A stretch of 64,000 nt of DNA. Source: Holophagales bacterium. Its GTDB lineage: Bacteria > Acidobacteriota > Thermoanaerobaculia > Multivoradales > Multivoraceae. The position numbers and the translations under genes are program-made. This document shows, one piece after another, positions 13,267-22,024 of the stretch. The stretch lies in the NCBI GenBank assembly GCA_009837885.1, contig VXSP01000044.1, positions 123,961 through 187,960 of the forward strand. The letters are read 5' to 3'. The notes beneath the pieces were generated by a model. That model saw nothing but the letters and a program-made list of their open reading frames with translations. It had not been told where the DNA came from and searched no databases. The stretch's first letter is position 1, and each line of letters opens with the position of its first letter.

Positions 13267-14850
13267 CTACCGAGGCCCGACGGTGCCTTTCGTCGACAGC
13301 AACTCACCCGTGAGCGGGTCGTAGACCGCCGCGACGAAACGATGTTCGCGCTTGCGAATCTTGAGGTCCATCTCGAAGATGAAGAAGTCGCCGCGCGTGG
13401 GTTCCTTCGGGATGACCACCGGGATCTTCACCGCGGGCGGCGCCGCCTGGTCGCCCCACTTGTTCATCAGGCGGATCCTGAACTCCAGTTCGTTCATCCA
13501 CTGGCCGTTCACGGGCAGCAGTTCCACGTCTTCAAGGGGAAACGCAATCGTCATCGGCACGTCGAGCTGCCGGAATCCCGCCTTCTCCGGCTCGCCGAAG
13601 TTGACCTCGAGCGATTCGGTGCCGGGGGAACCGCCGAGCAGCAGGGCGCCCTCGACCAGCATCCCCACCTCGGTCGCCCTGGACATGTCCAGATAGTGCT
13701 CCCGTGTTCTCACCCGGAGGTCGGGATGGCCGGGCAGCCGCACCTCGATGTCGTGAAGCCGGTCGTCCTCGTTGCGGGGAGGATCGAAGCCGAGCCAGTA
13801 GTAGGAGCGGGTGTCCGCCGCCGTCTCCGCGAGGGCTTTCTTGCTGAAGGAGTTGATCATCGGCAGGCCGCCGGTTTCCTCGGCAAGAAACTGGAGGACA
13901 TTGTGGAAGCGTTGCTCGGGTACGCCCCTCCACATCGCGTACCCTCCGATGGAACCGGCGAAGACCGGGGCCACGCCCGCCGTGCCGAAGCCGGCGATCG
14001 GAGGGCCTGGCGCGCCCTGGAGGCCTGGAAGGTCGATCGGGTAGAGGCTGTAGCCGACCATGTTTGCGGCGTTGACCAGAGGCCCGTAGAGCCGGTCCAG
14101 CGTTACGCCGGCGGACGCCGCCGCGTAGGCCGACCTGTAGTTCCACGTGTCGGACACGGTGGCCCACCCTTCGATCAGCAACAGCATGACCTTGCGGCCC
14201 GATGCGTTGGCGAAACTGCGCACGGCGCCGGCGGCGGCCATCACCGATCGTCGGGTCTTGTCTCCCCGCTCGGAGCCCATGCCGTACCGGTACATCAGAC
14301 CGTACGGCTTGCGTTCCCTTGCCTCCAGCAGCGCGGTCTCGATGTCGTCGCGGGCGCCGGTCCAGTCCGTGAGCAGGGTGAGCTCATGGCCGTCGTGGGC
14401 CACGACCGCCACGCGATCGGCCGGCCCGAGCCGGACCAGATCCTCTCCCAGGCGCTTCAGCACGCGGTCCCTGCGCTGCTTGATGGCGAACAGGTCGTCG
14501 ATGAAGACGAGGTAACTCGTGCCGACCGGCTCGTCCGGGGTCAGGGCGGGAACGCTGCCGACGTCTTCGTCAGAGGCCTCCAGCGCGCGGCCCTCGTCGA
14601 CCTCGGTGAAGTAGTCGATCGGTACCGTTTCACCGTCGACGTGGAGTTCAAAGTCTCCCGGCTGAAGCCCCCGGATGCGGTTCCCGCTCCTGTCCGTGAC
14701 GACGACCTCGACGTTGACCACGCGGACGTCGATCACGTCGGAGAAGAGGTCCGGCAGCGGACTGTCCTGCGCGGCCGCCGGTAGCGCGGCCAGCAGGCAT
14801 GTGACGGTCGCCGCGGCGCGGAGTCCTGGCAGGTTCGGCTTCATGCTCAT
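13267..14850 (-). CDS. VWFA-related domain secreted protein (paralog 1)
   Basis: DLFSDVIDVRVVNVEVVVTDRSGNRIRGLQPGDFELHVDGETVPIDYFTEVDEG and DTRSYYWLGFDPP motifs of TIGR03436-like proteins. Confidence 0.82.
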   Translation of the reverse strand: MSMKPNLPGLRAAATVTCLLAALPAAAQDSPLPDLFSDVIDVRVVNVEVVVTDRSGNRIRGLQPGDFELHVDGETVPIDYFTEVDEGRALEASDEDVGSVPALTPDEPVGTSYLVFIDDLFAIKQRRDRVLKRLGEDLVRLGPADRVAVVAHDGHELTLLTDWTGARDDIETALLEARERKPYGLMYRYGMGSERGDKTRRSVMAAAGAVRSFANASGRKVMLLLIEGWATVSDTWNYRSAYAAASAGVTLDRLYGPLVNAANMVGYSLYPIDLPGLQGAPGPPIAGFGTAGVAPVFAGSIGGYAMWRGVPEQRFHNVLQFLAEETGGLPMINSFSKKALAETAADTRSYYWLGFDPPRNEDDRLHDIEVRLPGHPDLRVRTREHYLDMSRATEVGMLVEGALLLGGSPGTESLEVNFGEPEKAGFRQLDVPMTIAFPLEDVELLPVNGQWMNELEFRIRLMNKWGDQAAPPAVKIPVVIPKEPTRGDFFIFEMDLKIRKREHRFVAAVYDPLTGELLSTKGTVGPR

Positions 14851-14880
14851 CAGGTTATCTCTCGTTGTTCGGCCGGGAGA

Positions 14881-16485
14881 TCATGGTCGGTTTCCCTTGG
14901 GACTGACAACCCCACGGGCCGACACCAGCGTCCTGTCCGTGAGCGGATCGTAGACGGCCGCGACGTATCGGTACTCGCGCTTTCGCAGGCGGAGGTCCGT
15001 CTCATACACAAAGCTCTCGCCCGGCGCCGGCGCCTCGGACCTGACCACAGGGACCTTCTGAACCAGCTTCCTGGAATGGATGTCCCATTTATCCACCGCC
15101 GAGATCCGGAACTCGAACTCGTTCATCCACTTCCCATCCATGGGCAGCAGGGTCAGCTCATCGAGCGGGACGACTACTTCCACCGGGACGGAGAACCTGA
15201 GGAATCCGGCCTTTCGGGGCGTCCCCAGGCGCACCTCCAGGGGGTCGGCGCCGGGAGCGTTGCCGAAGAGCATCGACGCCTCGAGGCGCATGTCGATCTC
15301 TGTGCTCTTCGACATGTCCAGGTAGTGCTCGCGGGACCGCACGCGGAGTTTCCTTTGTCCGACCAGTCGCACCCTGATGTCGTGCAGCTCGTCGTCCCGG
15401 CTCTGCGGAGCGTCGAAGCCGAGCCAGTAGTACGAGCGTGTGTCCGCCACGGTCTCGCTGAGCGCCTTGCTGCGGAAGGCGTTGAGCATTGCTCGCCCTC
15501 CCGTTTCGTCGGCGAGGAAGCGAAGAACGTCGTGTTGCCGCTCTTCGTACGAGCCGATCATGAGCGCCTGCATCGACGGCCACGGCGGCGGATACATCGT
15601 GCTGCCGCGCGTGTCGCCACCTGAGTAGGCGTAGTAACCGCCCGGGGGAATCGGTGGGAGTCGCCCGTAGGAACGTGGCCTGTACTGCAGACCCGCCACG
15701 TCGACGGGGTACAGGCTGTAGCCGACCCGGTTGGCGGCATGGACCAGCGGGCTGTACAGGCTGTCGATGTTCGGTCTGGCGAGTCCCGACCCGAGGACAT
15801 CCCACACCGCGCTCGGGGCGCTCCAGCTATCCGCCAGCAGCAGCATCACGTTGCGGCCCGGTCCACGGGTGACGCTTCGTATGGTTGCCGTGGCCGCCAT
15901 GACGGCGCGCCTGGTGGCTTCGGCGCTCTGGCGGCCGAACGCCGGCCGCATCTGAGCTTCCAGGAGCGCGGTGCGGAGCTGGTAGCGGGAATTGGTCCAG
16001 TCCGTCAGCCGGGAGACGCCCCTTCCGTCGAACGCGACGATCGCCGCGCGGTCCGCCGGGTTCAGCAGGCGGAGGTCCTGGTCCAGGCGGCTCAGCACCC
16101 GGTTGCGGCGTTCCCGGATGGCCGACAGGTCGTCCACGAAGATCAGGTAGTTCGTACCGACCGGCTCGTTGTGCGCCAGAGACGGTACGTCCGCGACGCC
16201 GTCGCCGCCGGCAGTCCTCGCGTAACCCTCGTCGACCTCGGTGAAGTACGCGATGGGCACCGGCTTGCGGTCCACCAGGAGCTTGAAGTCGTCGGGCCCA
16301 AGTCCACGAATCCGGTTCCCCTTCCTGTCCGTGACGACGACCTCGACGTTGACCACGCGAACGTCGACTACGTCGGAGAACAGATCGGGCAGCGACGATT
16401 CCTGGGCAACTGTGGGGAGCGCGGCCAGGATCAGTGCGGTAGTGACGGCCGTGCCGAGTCTCAATGGGGAGACTTCCTTGGTCAT
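14881..16485 (-). CDS. VWFA-related domain secreted protein (paralog 2)
   Basis: Same motifs as paralog 1 (DLFSDVVDVRVVNVEVVVTDRKGNRIRGLGPDDFKL; DTRSYYWLGFDAP). Confidence 0.82.
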   Translation of the reverse strand: MTKEVSPLRLGTAVTTALILAALPTVAQESSLPDLFSDVVDVRVVNVEVVVTDRKGNRIRGLGPDDFKLLVDRKPVPIAYFTEVDEGYARTAGGDGVADVPSLAHNEPVGTNYLIFVDDLSAIRERRNRVLSRLDQDLRLLNPADRAAIVAFDGRGVSRLTDWTNSRYQLRTALLEAQMRPAFGRQSAEATRRAVMAATATIRSVTRGPGRNVMLLLADSWSAPSAVWDVLGSGLARPNIDSLYSPLVHAANRVGYSLYPVDVAGLQYRPRSYGRLPPIPPGGYYAYSGGDTRGSTMYPPPWPSMQALMIGSYEERQHDVLRFLADETGGRAMLNAFRSKALSETVADTRSYYWLGFDAPQSRDDELHDIRVRLVGQRKLRVRSREHYLDMSKSTEIDMRLEASMLFGNAPGADPLEVRLGTPRKAGFLRFSVPVEVVVPLDELTLLPMDGKWMNEFEFRISAVDKWDIHSRKLVQKVPVVRSEAPAPGESFVYETDLRLRKREYRYVAAVYDPLTDRTLVSARGVVSPKGNRP

Positions 16486-16487
16486 GC

Positions 16488-18161
16488 CTACCTCGGCCCG
16501 ATCGTTTCGCTGGCCGACAGGATCGTGCCGCTCACCGGGTCATGGACGGCCACCACGATGCGGTGTTCCCGCTTTCGGAGCACCAGTTCCGTCGTGTACC
16601 ACCAGTGCTGGCCAGGCTTCGGTTCCGCCGGACCTGAGATGCGGACCGTCTCGACCGGCGTCTCGGAGCGGTCGCCGGACTCGTTGATCACGCTGACGCG
16701 CAACTCGACCTCGTTCATCCACGAGTCGCCCATCGGGAGGAGGGTGATGTCGTCGAGCGGAATGAACACCTTCATCGGCACCACGATCTTCCGGCCCCTG
16801 CCGGGTTGCGGGGCGCCGAACTCGACGGTCAGCGTTTCCTTTCCCGCTACGCCGCCGAACAGCAGGGATCCCTCAACCATCATCGTCACTTCCGTGCTCT
16901 TCGACAGGTCGAGATAGCTCCGCCGCGACCTGACCCGAAGATCGGGACGGCCGACCAGTTGCACTTCGATGTGGTGGAGCGTGTCGTCCTCGTTGCGAGG
17001 CGGTTCGAATCCGAGCCAGTAGTAGGAGCGGGTGTCGGTCGCGGCCTCGGCCAGGGCGATGTCGCGGAAGGCGTTGATCATCGCCAGCCCGCCGGTCTCG
17101 CGGGCGAGATAGCCGAGTGAGGCCTCCTGGGACCATTCGCTGTACAGATCGGTGGGCAGGGCGGAGAGGTTCGGTTCCAGCCCCAGGCTCGGACTTGGAG
17201 TGTAGGTCGCGGACGGGTCGCTGGTTCCGGCGGGGGCGTTCGTGAAGGCCGGATCGAGCCCTGGAAGGTCGACGGGGTAGAGCGTGTAGCCGACCAGGTT
17301 GGCGGCGTGGACGAGGGGGCCGTAGATGCTCTCGATGCTCGGCGGCCGCCACTCGACCGGATCGAAGTCGTTCATGTTCCACTCGGGCACGCCCCAGCCG
17401 TCCGTCAGCACGAGCATCACCTTGCGGCCCGGGGGATCGGCGTAGCTCCGAAGGGTGGCCGTGGCGGCGAGGACGGACCTCTGGATCTCCCGCTCCCGTC
17501 TGTTCAGGTTCAGCGCGGACGTTGCTCGCCGGATACCTTCGCGGGAGCGGACGAGAGCCGGCGATGGCCGGTCCGCCAGCGTCGGTTCGACAACGGCTGG
17601 CTCGATGTCCACGATCCGCATGATGCCCAGCGCATCGCGCTCGCGCGCCACGCCGAGAGCGTCGCGGAGTACGTCCCGCGAGTCGGTCCAGTCCGTCAGT
17701 TCGGAGACGTTCTGGCCGTCGAACGCGACCAGGGCGACGTGATCGTTCGCACCGAGCTTCATCAGGTCCTGCTCCAGCCGCGCCAGCACCCGGTCCCGAT
17801 CCCGCCTGACCGCGAAGTACTCGTCGATGAAGACGAGGTAGTTCGTGCGCACGGGCTCGCCGGGGACGAGCGAAGACACCGCCCCCGGCGCGTTCGCCTG
17901 TCCGCTCGCCCGGGCGATTCCCCCGTCGATCTCCGTGAAGTACTCGACCGGCACGCTCTCGCTGTCCACCCGAAGTTCGAAGTCCGCCGCGTCCAGGCCT
18001 TGGACCCGGTTGCCCTTCCTGTCCGTGACGACCACCTCGACGTTGACCACGCGGACATCGATCGTGTCGGAGAAGAGTTCCGGCAGCGGCGACTCCTGCG
18101 CGGCGGCCGGCAGCGCGGCCAGGATCAGGGCGAACAGGAATGGGGACTGGAGTCTCACCAC
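16488..18161 (-). CDS. VWFA-related domain secreted protein (paralog 3)
   Basis: Same motifs (ELFSDTIDVRVVNVEVVVTDRKGNRVQGLDAADFEL; DTRSYYWLGFEPP). Confidence 0.82.
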   Translation of the reverse strand: MVRLQSPFLFALILAALPAAAQESPLPELFSDTIDVRVVNVEVVVTDRKGNRVQGLDAADFELRVDSESVPVEYFTEIDGGIARASGQANAPGAVSSLVPGEPVRTNYLVFIDEYFAVRRDRDRVLARLEQDLMKLGANDHVALVAFDGQNVSELTDWTDSRDVLRDALGVARERDALGIMRIVDIEPAVVEPTLADRPSPALVRSREGIRRATSALNLNRREREIQRSVLAATATLRSYADPPGRKVMLVLTDGWGVPEWNMNDFDPVEWRPPSIESIYGPLVHAANLVGYTLYPVDLPGLDPAFTNAPAGTSDPSATYTPSPSLGLEPNLSALPTDLYSEWSQEASLGYLARETGGLAMINAFRDIALAEAATDTRSYYWLGFEPPRNEDDTLHHIEVQLVGRPDLRVRSRRSYLDLSKSTEVTMMVEGSLLFGGVAGKETLTVEFGAPQPGRGRKIVVPMKVFIPLDDITLLPMGDSWMNEVELRVSVINESGDRSETPVETVRISGPAEPKPGQHWWYTTELVLRKREHRIVVAVHDPVSGTILSASETIGPR

Positions 18162-18166
18162 GTCAC

Positions 18167-19840
18167 CTACTTGCGTTCGCTCACTGTATCCGCGGGACCG
18201 ATCGTCCCCTGCGCAGAGAGGATCGCACCAGAGAGCGGGTCGTAGACGGCAGCGACGTACCGGTGCTCACGCCGGCGCATCACGAGTTCCGTCTCGTAGA
18301 CGAAGGTGTCCCCGGGCGATGGCGCCCGCGCCCCGTGGATCGGGATCTTGTCAATCGGCGTCTCGGAGCGGTCGCCGTGTTCGTCGATCAGCGTGACCCG
18401 GAACTCCAGTTCGTTCATCCAGCGACCGTCCATCGGCAGGAGCTGAACGTCGTCGAGAGGAATCGACACCTCTATCGGTACCGAGATCTTCCTGAACCCG
18501 GCCTTGCGAGGCCTGCCGAAGCGCGCTTCAAGGACGTCCTTGCCCGGCGAATCGTCGAACACCAGAGCGCCTTCGACGAGCATCGTGACTTCGGTGCTTC
18601 GGGAAACGTCCAGGTAGTGCTTCCGGGTGCGAACGCGCAGGCCCCGGTGCCCGGGCAGCCGCACCTTGATGTCGTGCAGCTCGTCGTCCTGGTCGCGGGG
18701 CGCTTCGAACCCGAGCCAGTAGTAGCTGCGGGTGTCCTCGGCGGTCTCTCCGAGCGCTCGGTCGCGCGACCCGTCGAGCATCGGCAGTCCGCCCGTCTGT
18801 CTGGCCAGGAACCGGAGGACCTCGTGTCCGTTCTCTCTCCGGCACCACCCCTGGAGCGACGGGCTCGGGATTGGGCGTGGCCGGGTGGACGTGCCCAGGG
18901 TCCAGCCGCGGTCGTCGTTGTAGCGGGAGTCGCCGGTTGACGAGGTGGTCCAGGGCGAGCCCCACCAGGAAGCGTCGGCGGAGGAGATGGTCCGGGGCGA
19001 GCCCCACCAGAGTGGGGCCGACGAACAGGCGACCATGTCCCTGAATCCGGGGAGATCGATCGGATACAGGCTGAAGCCGACCTGATTCGCGGCGTGAACC
19101 AGGGGGTTGTATAGGCTCTCCGTGTCGCCCCAGGGTGGAGCGGCCTCCATGATCGTCAGCCCGCGGGCAGGCTGGCTCCAGCCGTCCGCCAAGAGCAGCG
19201 CCACCTTGCGGCCGGGAGCGACGGCAAGAGCCCGTACCGTTGCGGTAGCGGCCATCACGGCTTTCCGCACCCGATTCTCCTGGGCTCCCCAGTCGCGCAG
19301 CCTCGCGCGGCCACCTGCTCGGCGCTGCCGCGCCAGCACCAGGGCCTCGCTGATCTCCTGGCGGGAGTTGGTCCAGTCGGTCAGCCGGGAGACGTTCCTG
19401 CCATCGAAGGCGACGACGGCAACGCGATCCGCGGGGTTCAGCAGAACGAGATCCTGCTCCAGCCGGCTCAGCACTCGATCGCGGTGCTGCCGGACCGCGT
19501 GCAGGTCGTCGATGAAGATGAGGTAACTCGTGCCCACCGGTTTGTCCGTTACCACCGACGGCACTCTCGCGACATCGTCGTCCAGCGAGCCTCGCGCCAC
19601 GCCCTCGTCGACTTCCGTGAAGTAGCTGATCGGTATCGGCTCCCGATCGACCAGGAGTTCGAAGTCCGAGGCCGCGAGACCGCGGATGCGGTTGCCTCTC
19701 CTGTCGGTGACGACGACTTCGACGTTCACGACCCGAACGTCAAGTACTTCGGAGAACAGATCAGGCCAGTGTTCTTGCTGTCCCCAAACGGGGACGGCTG
19801 CGATACAGAAGGTGACAACGGCAGCGAAGCCGCGGCGCAT
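18167..19840 (-). CDS. VWFA-related domain secreted protein (paralog 4)
   Basis: Same motifs (DLFSEVLDVRVVNVEVVVTDRRGNRIRGLAASDFEL; DTRSYYWLGFEAP); start set at MRRGFAAVV signal peptide. Confidence 0.82.
   Translation of the reverse strand: MRRGFAAVVTFCIAAVPVWGQQEHWPDLFSEVLDVRVVNVEVVVTDRRGNRIRGLAASDFELLVDREPIPISYFTEVDEGVARGSLDDDVARVPSVVTDKPVGTSYLIFIDDLHAVRQHRDRVLSRLEQDLVLLNPADRVAVVAFDGRNVSRLTDWTNSRQEISEALVLARQRRAGGRARLRDWGAQENRVRKAVMAATATVRALAVAPGRKVALLLADGWSQPARGLTIMEAAPPWGDTESLYNPLVHAANQVGFSLYPIDLPGFRDMVACSSAPLWWGSPRTISSADASWWGSPWTTSSTGDSRYNDDRGWTLGTSTRPRPIPSPSLQGWCRRENGHEVLRFLARQTGGLPMLDGSRDRALGETAEDTRSYYWLGFEAPRDQDDELHDIKVRLPGHRGLRVRTRKHYLDVSRSTEVTMLVEGALVFDDSPGKDVLEARFGRPRKAGFRKISVPIEVSIPLDDVQLLPMDGRWMNELEFRVTLIDEHGDRSETPIDKIPIHGARAPSPGDTFVYETELVMRRREHRYVAAVYDPLSGAILSAQGTIGPADTVSERK
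18940..19011 (-). repeat. Imperfect tandem duplication, period 42 nt, inside VWFA paralog 4
   Basis: Two copies of GAsGAGrTGGTCCrGGGCGAGCCCCACCAG at 18940-18969 and 18982-19011. Confidence 0.75.
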
Positions 19841-19912
19841 CGAGAACGTCCCTTGTCTCTCGCCGGTCAGAACAGAGTCCTGTCGCAGCAACAGGCGTGC
19901 CAGAACTTTCGT

Positions 19913-20344
19913 CTAGCCGGGCGCCTCAATGCGGATCTGGGATCCGAACGGGGCGAAGTCGCGGACATTCCACGTGAGGATCGTCTCCGCTCTTGCCTTG
20001 AGCGCCGTTCGAGCGATGAGCGTGTCGTAGGTCCGGCCGCCGACGGTTCCGAGCCTTACGGCTTCGGTCAGGGCAGCCCAGGTCTCGGTTCCGGTCAGTT
20101 GGACGACCGGCGCGGAACTCCAGTTGGCCTCGATCGCCGCGAGGGCGTCGCTTGCTCGCAACCTGTGGGGAGCTGGCAGTCGCGTCAGCACGGAGTAGGT
20201 CTCCACGAGTGAGTGGCCTGCCAACACGAGCGTGTCGCCCCGGTTCGATCGCCGATCGAGTTCCGCGCGGGTGCGTTCGTGGTGCTCGTGCCAGGAACTG
20301 ATCGCTGCCACCAGGCAGGACGTGTCGCAGAGATACCGGGTCAA
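19913..20344 (-). CDS. vapC: PIN domain ribonuclease toxin (VapC family)
   Basis: YLCDTSCLVAAISSWHEHHERT...SLVETYSVLTR...RTYDTLIARTALKARAETILTWNVRDF; overlaps upstream antitoxin by 4 nt. Confidence 0.88.
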   Translation of the reverse strand: MTRYLCDTSCLVAAISSWHEHHERTRAELDRRSNRGDTLVLAGHSLVETYSVLTRLPAPHRLRASDALAAIEANWSSAPVVQLTGTETWAALTEAVRLGTVGGRTYDTLIARTALKARAETILTWNVRDFAPFGSQIRIEAPG

Positions 20345-20613
20345 TCGCCAGGACGCTCGCGGTCCTGCCGCGTGCGGATTTCATCGATCACAGTGGCAAC
20401 TTCCGATGCGGTCAGCGGAGCCGGTGTCTCCCCGGTTGGAACGGCGACGACCACCGAGCCGCGGCGTTCGAGTTTCACCTCGAGGGGCTCCGGCTCGATC
20501 TGAACGCAACCGCCGGTCAGGCGAAAGCGAACCTGGGTGCCTGGATGAAGATGCGCGGCGTCCCGGATGGCCTTGGGTACGACCAGGCGGCCCGCTTTGT
20601 CGATCATCGTCAT
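20341..20613 (-). CDS. vapB: AbrB/MazE-fold antitoxin (VapB family)
   Basis: TMIDKAGRLVVPKAIRDAAHLHPGTQVRF; ATGA overlap with PIN toxin. Confidence 0.87.
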   Translation of the reverse strand: MTMIDKAGRLVVPKAIRDAAHLHPGTQVRFRLTGGCVQIEPEPLEVKLERRGSVVVAVPTGETPAPLTASEVATVIDEIRTRQDRERPGD

Positions 20614-20663
20614 GGCAGAGAAGCTACCACTCTCTCTACCAGGAAGCGACCCATAGGACGAGC

Positions 20664-22022
20664 TTAGCGGCGAACCTGCGCGAGCCTCCTGCGAAGTCCG
20701 GCCGCCTCGGGACTTCCCGCTTCCTCGGCCAGGTCGAGCGCCTTCCGGAACTGCCCGGCGGCGGCGTCCGGCAGCCCGCTGCTCACCATTGCTTCTCCGA
20801 CGTTCGTTAGCAACTGGATGAGGCCGTCGCGGGTGGGCGGATCCTGGGGCCGCTCCCGGTAGGCGCGATCCAATACGTCGACGGTGCGGACGACGTCGCC
20901 ACGCTCGGCGCTGACCAGGGCGACGAGCAGCATCATGCTGACGTCGCTCGCGTCGAGTCGCAGAGCCTCTTCGGCCTTGGCGAGCGCCCCGCTCAGGTCG
21001 CCGGTCTGAAAGAGCGCCCGCGCCAGAAAAGGCGCCACGCCTTCGAGTTCCGGGTGCAGTTCGGACGCGCGGTGCGCGGCGGCGAGCGAGCCCGCCGGAT
21101 CGCCAGCGGCGGCGAGCACTTCGGCAAGTGCGAAGTGGAGTTCGGGCCTCGAGGCGTCGACATCGATGCCGGCACGGAGCTCACGCCGCGCGAGGTCGAG
21201 TTCGCCGTGGACGCGGTGAGCGTTGGCGCGCCGCAGATAGCTGCGGGCGTCCAGCGCCAGGTCGTGGACGCTCGAGCGGATCGGGTCGTCGCGGTAATTG
21301 ATGCGTCCCAGCGAGCGCGCGGCGGTGGCGATCTGCTGCCCGCGCTCGCGGTCTCCTGCCCGCGCGTACGCCTGGGCCAGGGTGACCGCGAAGGAGCGAT
21401 TCTCGGCCGCGAGGTCGCGGGCTCGGGACAGATGCCGAATGGCGGCGTCCGAATCGCCGGCGGCGAGGGCGAGGCGGCCCAGCCCGGCGTGGGCGTGGGC
21501 GTTGGCCGGGTCGAGTCGGGCCGCTTGCGCGTACTCGCGGTTGGCGGCGTCGAACTGCCCGGTCCGCTCGAGCGCCTCGGCGAAGCGGACCCGGGCGGGT
21601 GCGTAGTCCGCGTCGAGGGCGAGGGCCGCGCGGTAGAACTGCAGGCTGTCCGCGGCGGAGCGTTCGTCGATCAGGGCGGCGAGCAGGTAGGGCCAGCGGA
21701 ACGTCCCCGGCGAGAGCTCGTGGCCTCGGCCGTAGGCGGCGATGGCCTCGTCGGTGAAGGTGTGAGCCTCGAGGACCATGCCGTATCGGCCCCAGGCGTC
21801 GCCGTTTCCCGGGTCGGCGCGGAGGTCCGCCTGAAGCGAGGCGAGGCGCTGGCGAACGGCGGGCTCGGCGCCGTCGAGCCGGGGTGCGGGGATCTGCTGG
21901 GCGGTGAGGGGGGCAGTGGTGAGGAGTACGAGGAGGATCGCCGCGACGATGTCGCTTAGGGCGAGTGCCGGCCAGAAGGCAGGCGCACCGGCAGTCAGCC
22001 TGGCCGACATTGCGCGAGTCAT
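20664..22022 (-). CDS. Tetratricopeptide repeat protein
   Basis: Repeated A-x(3)-Y-x(2)-A-x(2)-L-x-P helices; N-terminal hydrophobic segment; 2 nt from the UnbV-like gene. Confidence 0.85.
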   Translation of the reverse strand: MTRAMSARLTAGAPAFWPALALSDIVAAILLVLLTTAPLTAQQIPAPRLDGAEPAVRQRLASLQADLRADPGNGDAWGRYGMVLEAHTFTDEAIAAYGRGHELSPGTFRWPYLLAALIDERSAADSLQFYRAALALDADYAPARVRFAEALERTGQFDAANREYAQAARLDPANAHAHAGLGRLALAAGDSDAAIRHLSRARDLAAENRSFAVTLAQAYARAGDRERGQQIATAARSLGRINYRDDPIRSSVHDLALDARSYLRRANAHRVHGELDLARRELRAGIDVDASRPELHFALAEVLAAAGDPAGSLAAAHRASELHPELEGVAPFLARALFQTGDLSGALAKAEEALRLDASDVSMMLLVALVSAERGDVVRTVDVLDRAYRERPQDPPTRDGLIQLLTNVGEAMVSSGLPDAAAGQFRKALDLAEEAGSPEAAGLRRRLAQVRR

Positions 22023-22024
22023 CG

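Noticed and set aside
13342-14784. 480-aa plus-strand ORF, with analogous ORFs opposite paralogs 2-4
   Set aside because: Mirror of the VWFA-related genes; similarity between these shadows only reflects the real paralogy on the minus strand.
18940-19011. CRISPR-like repeat possibility
   Set aside because: Only two imperfect copies, in frame within a coding sequence, no spacer/array structure.
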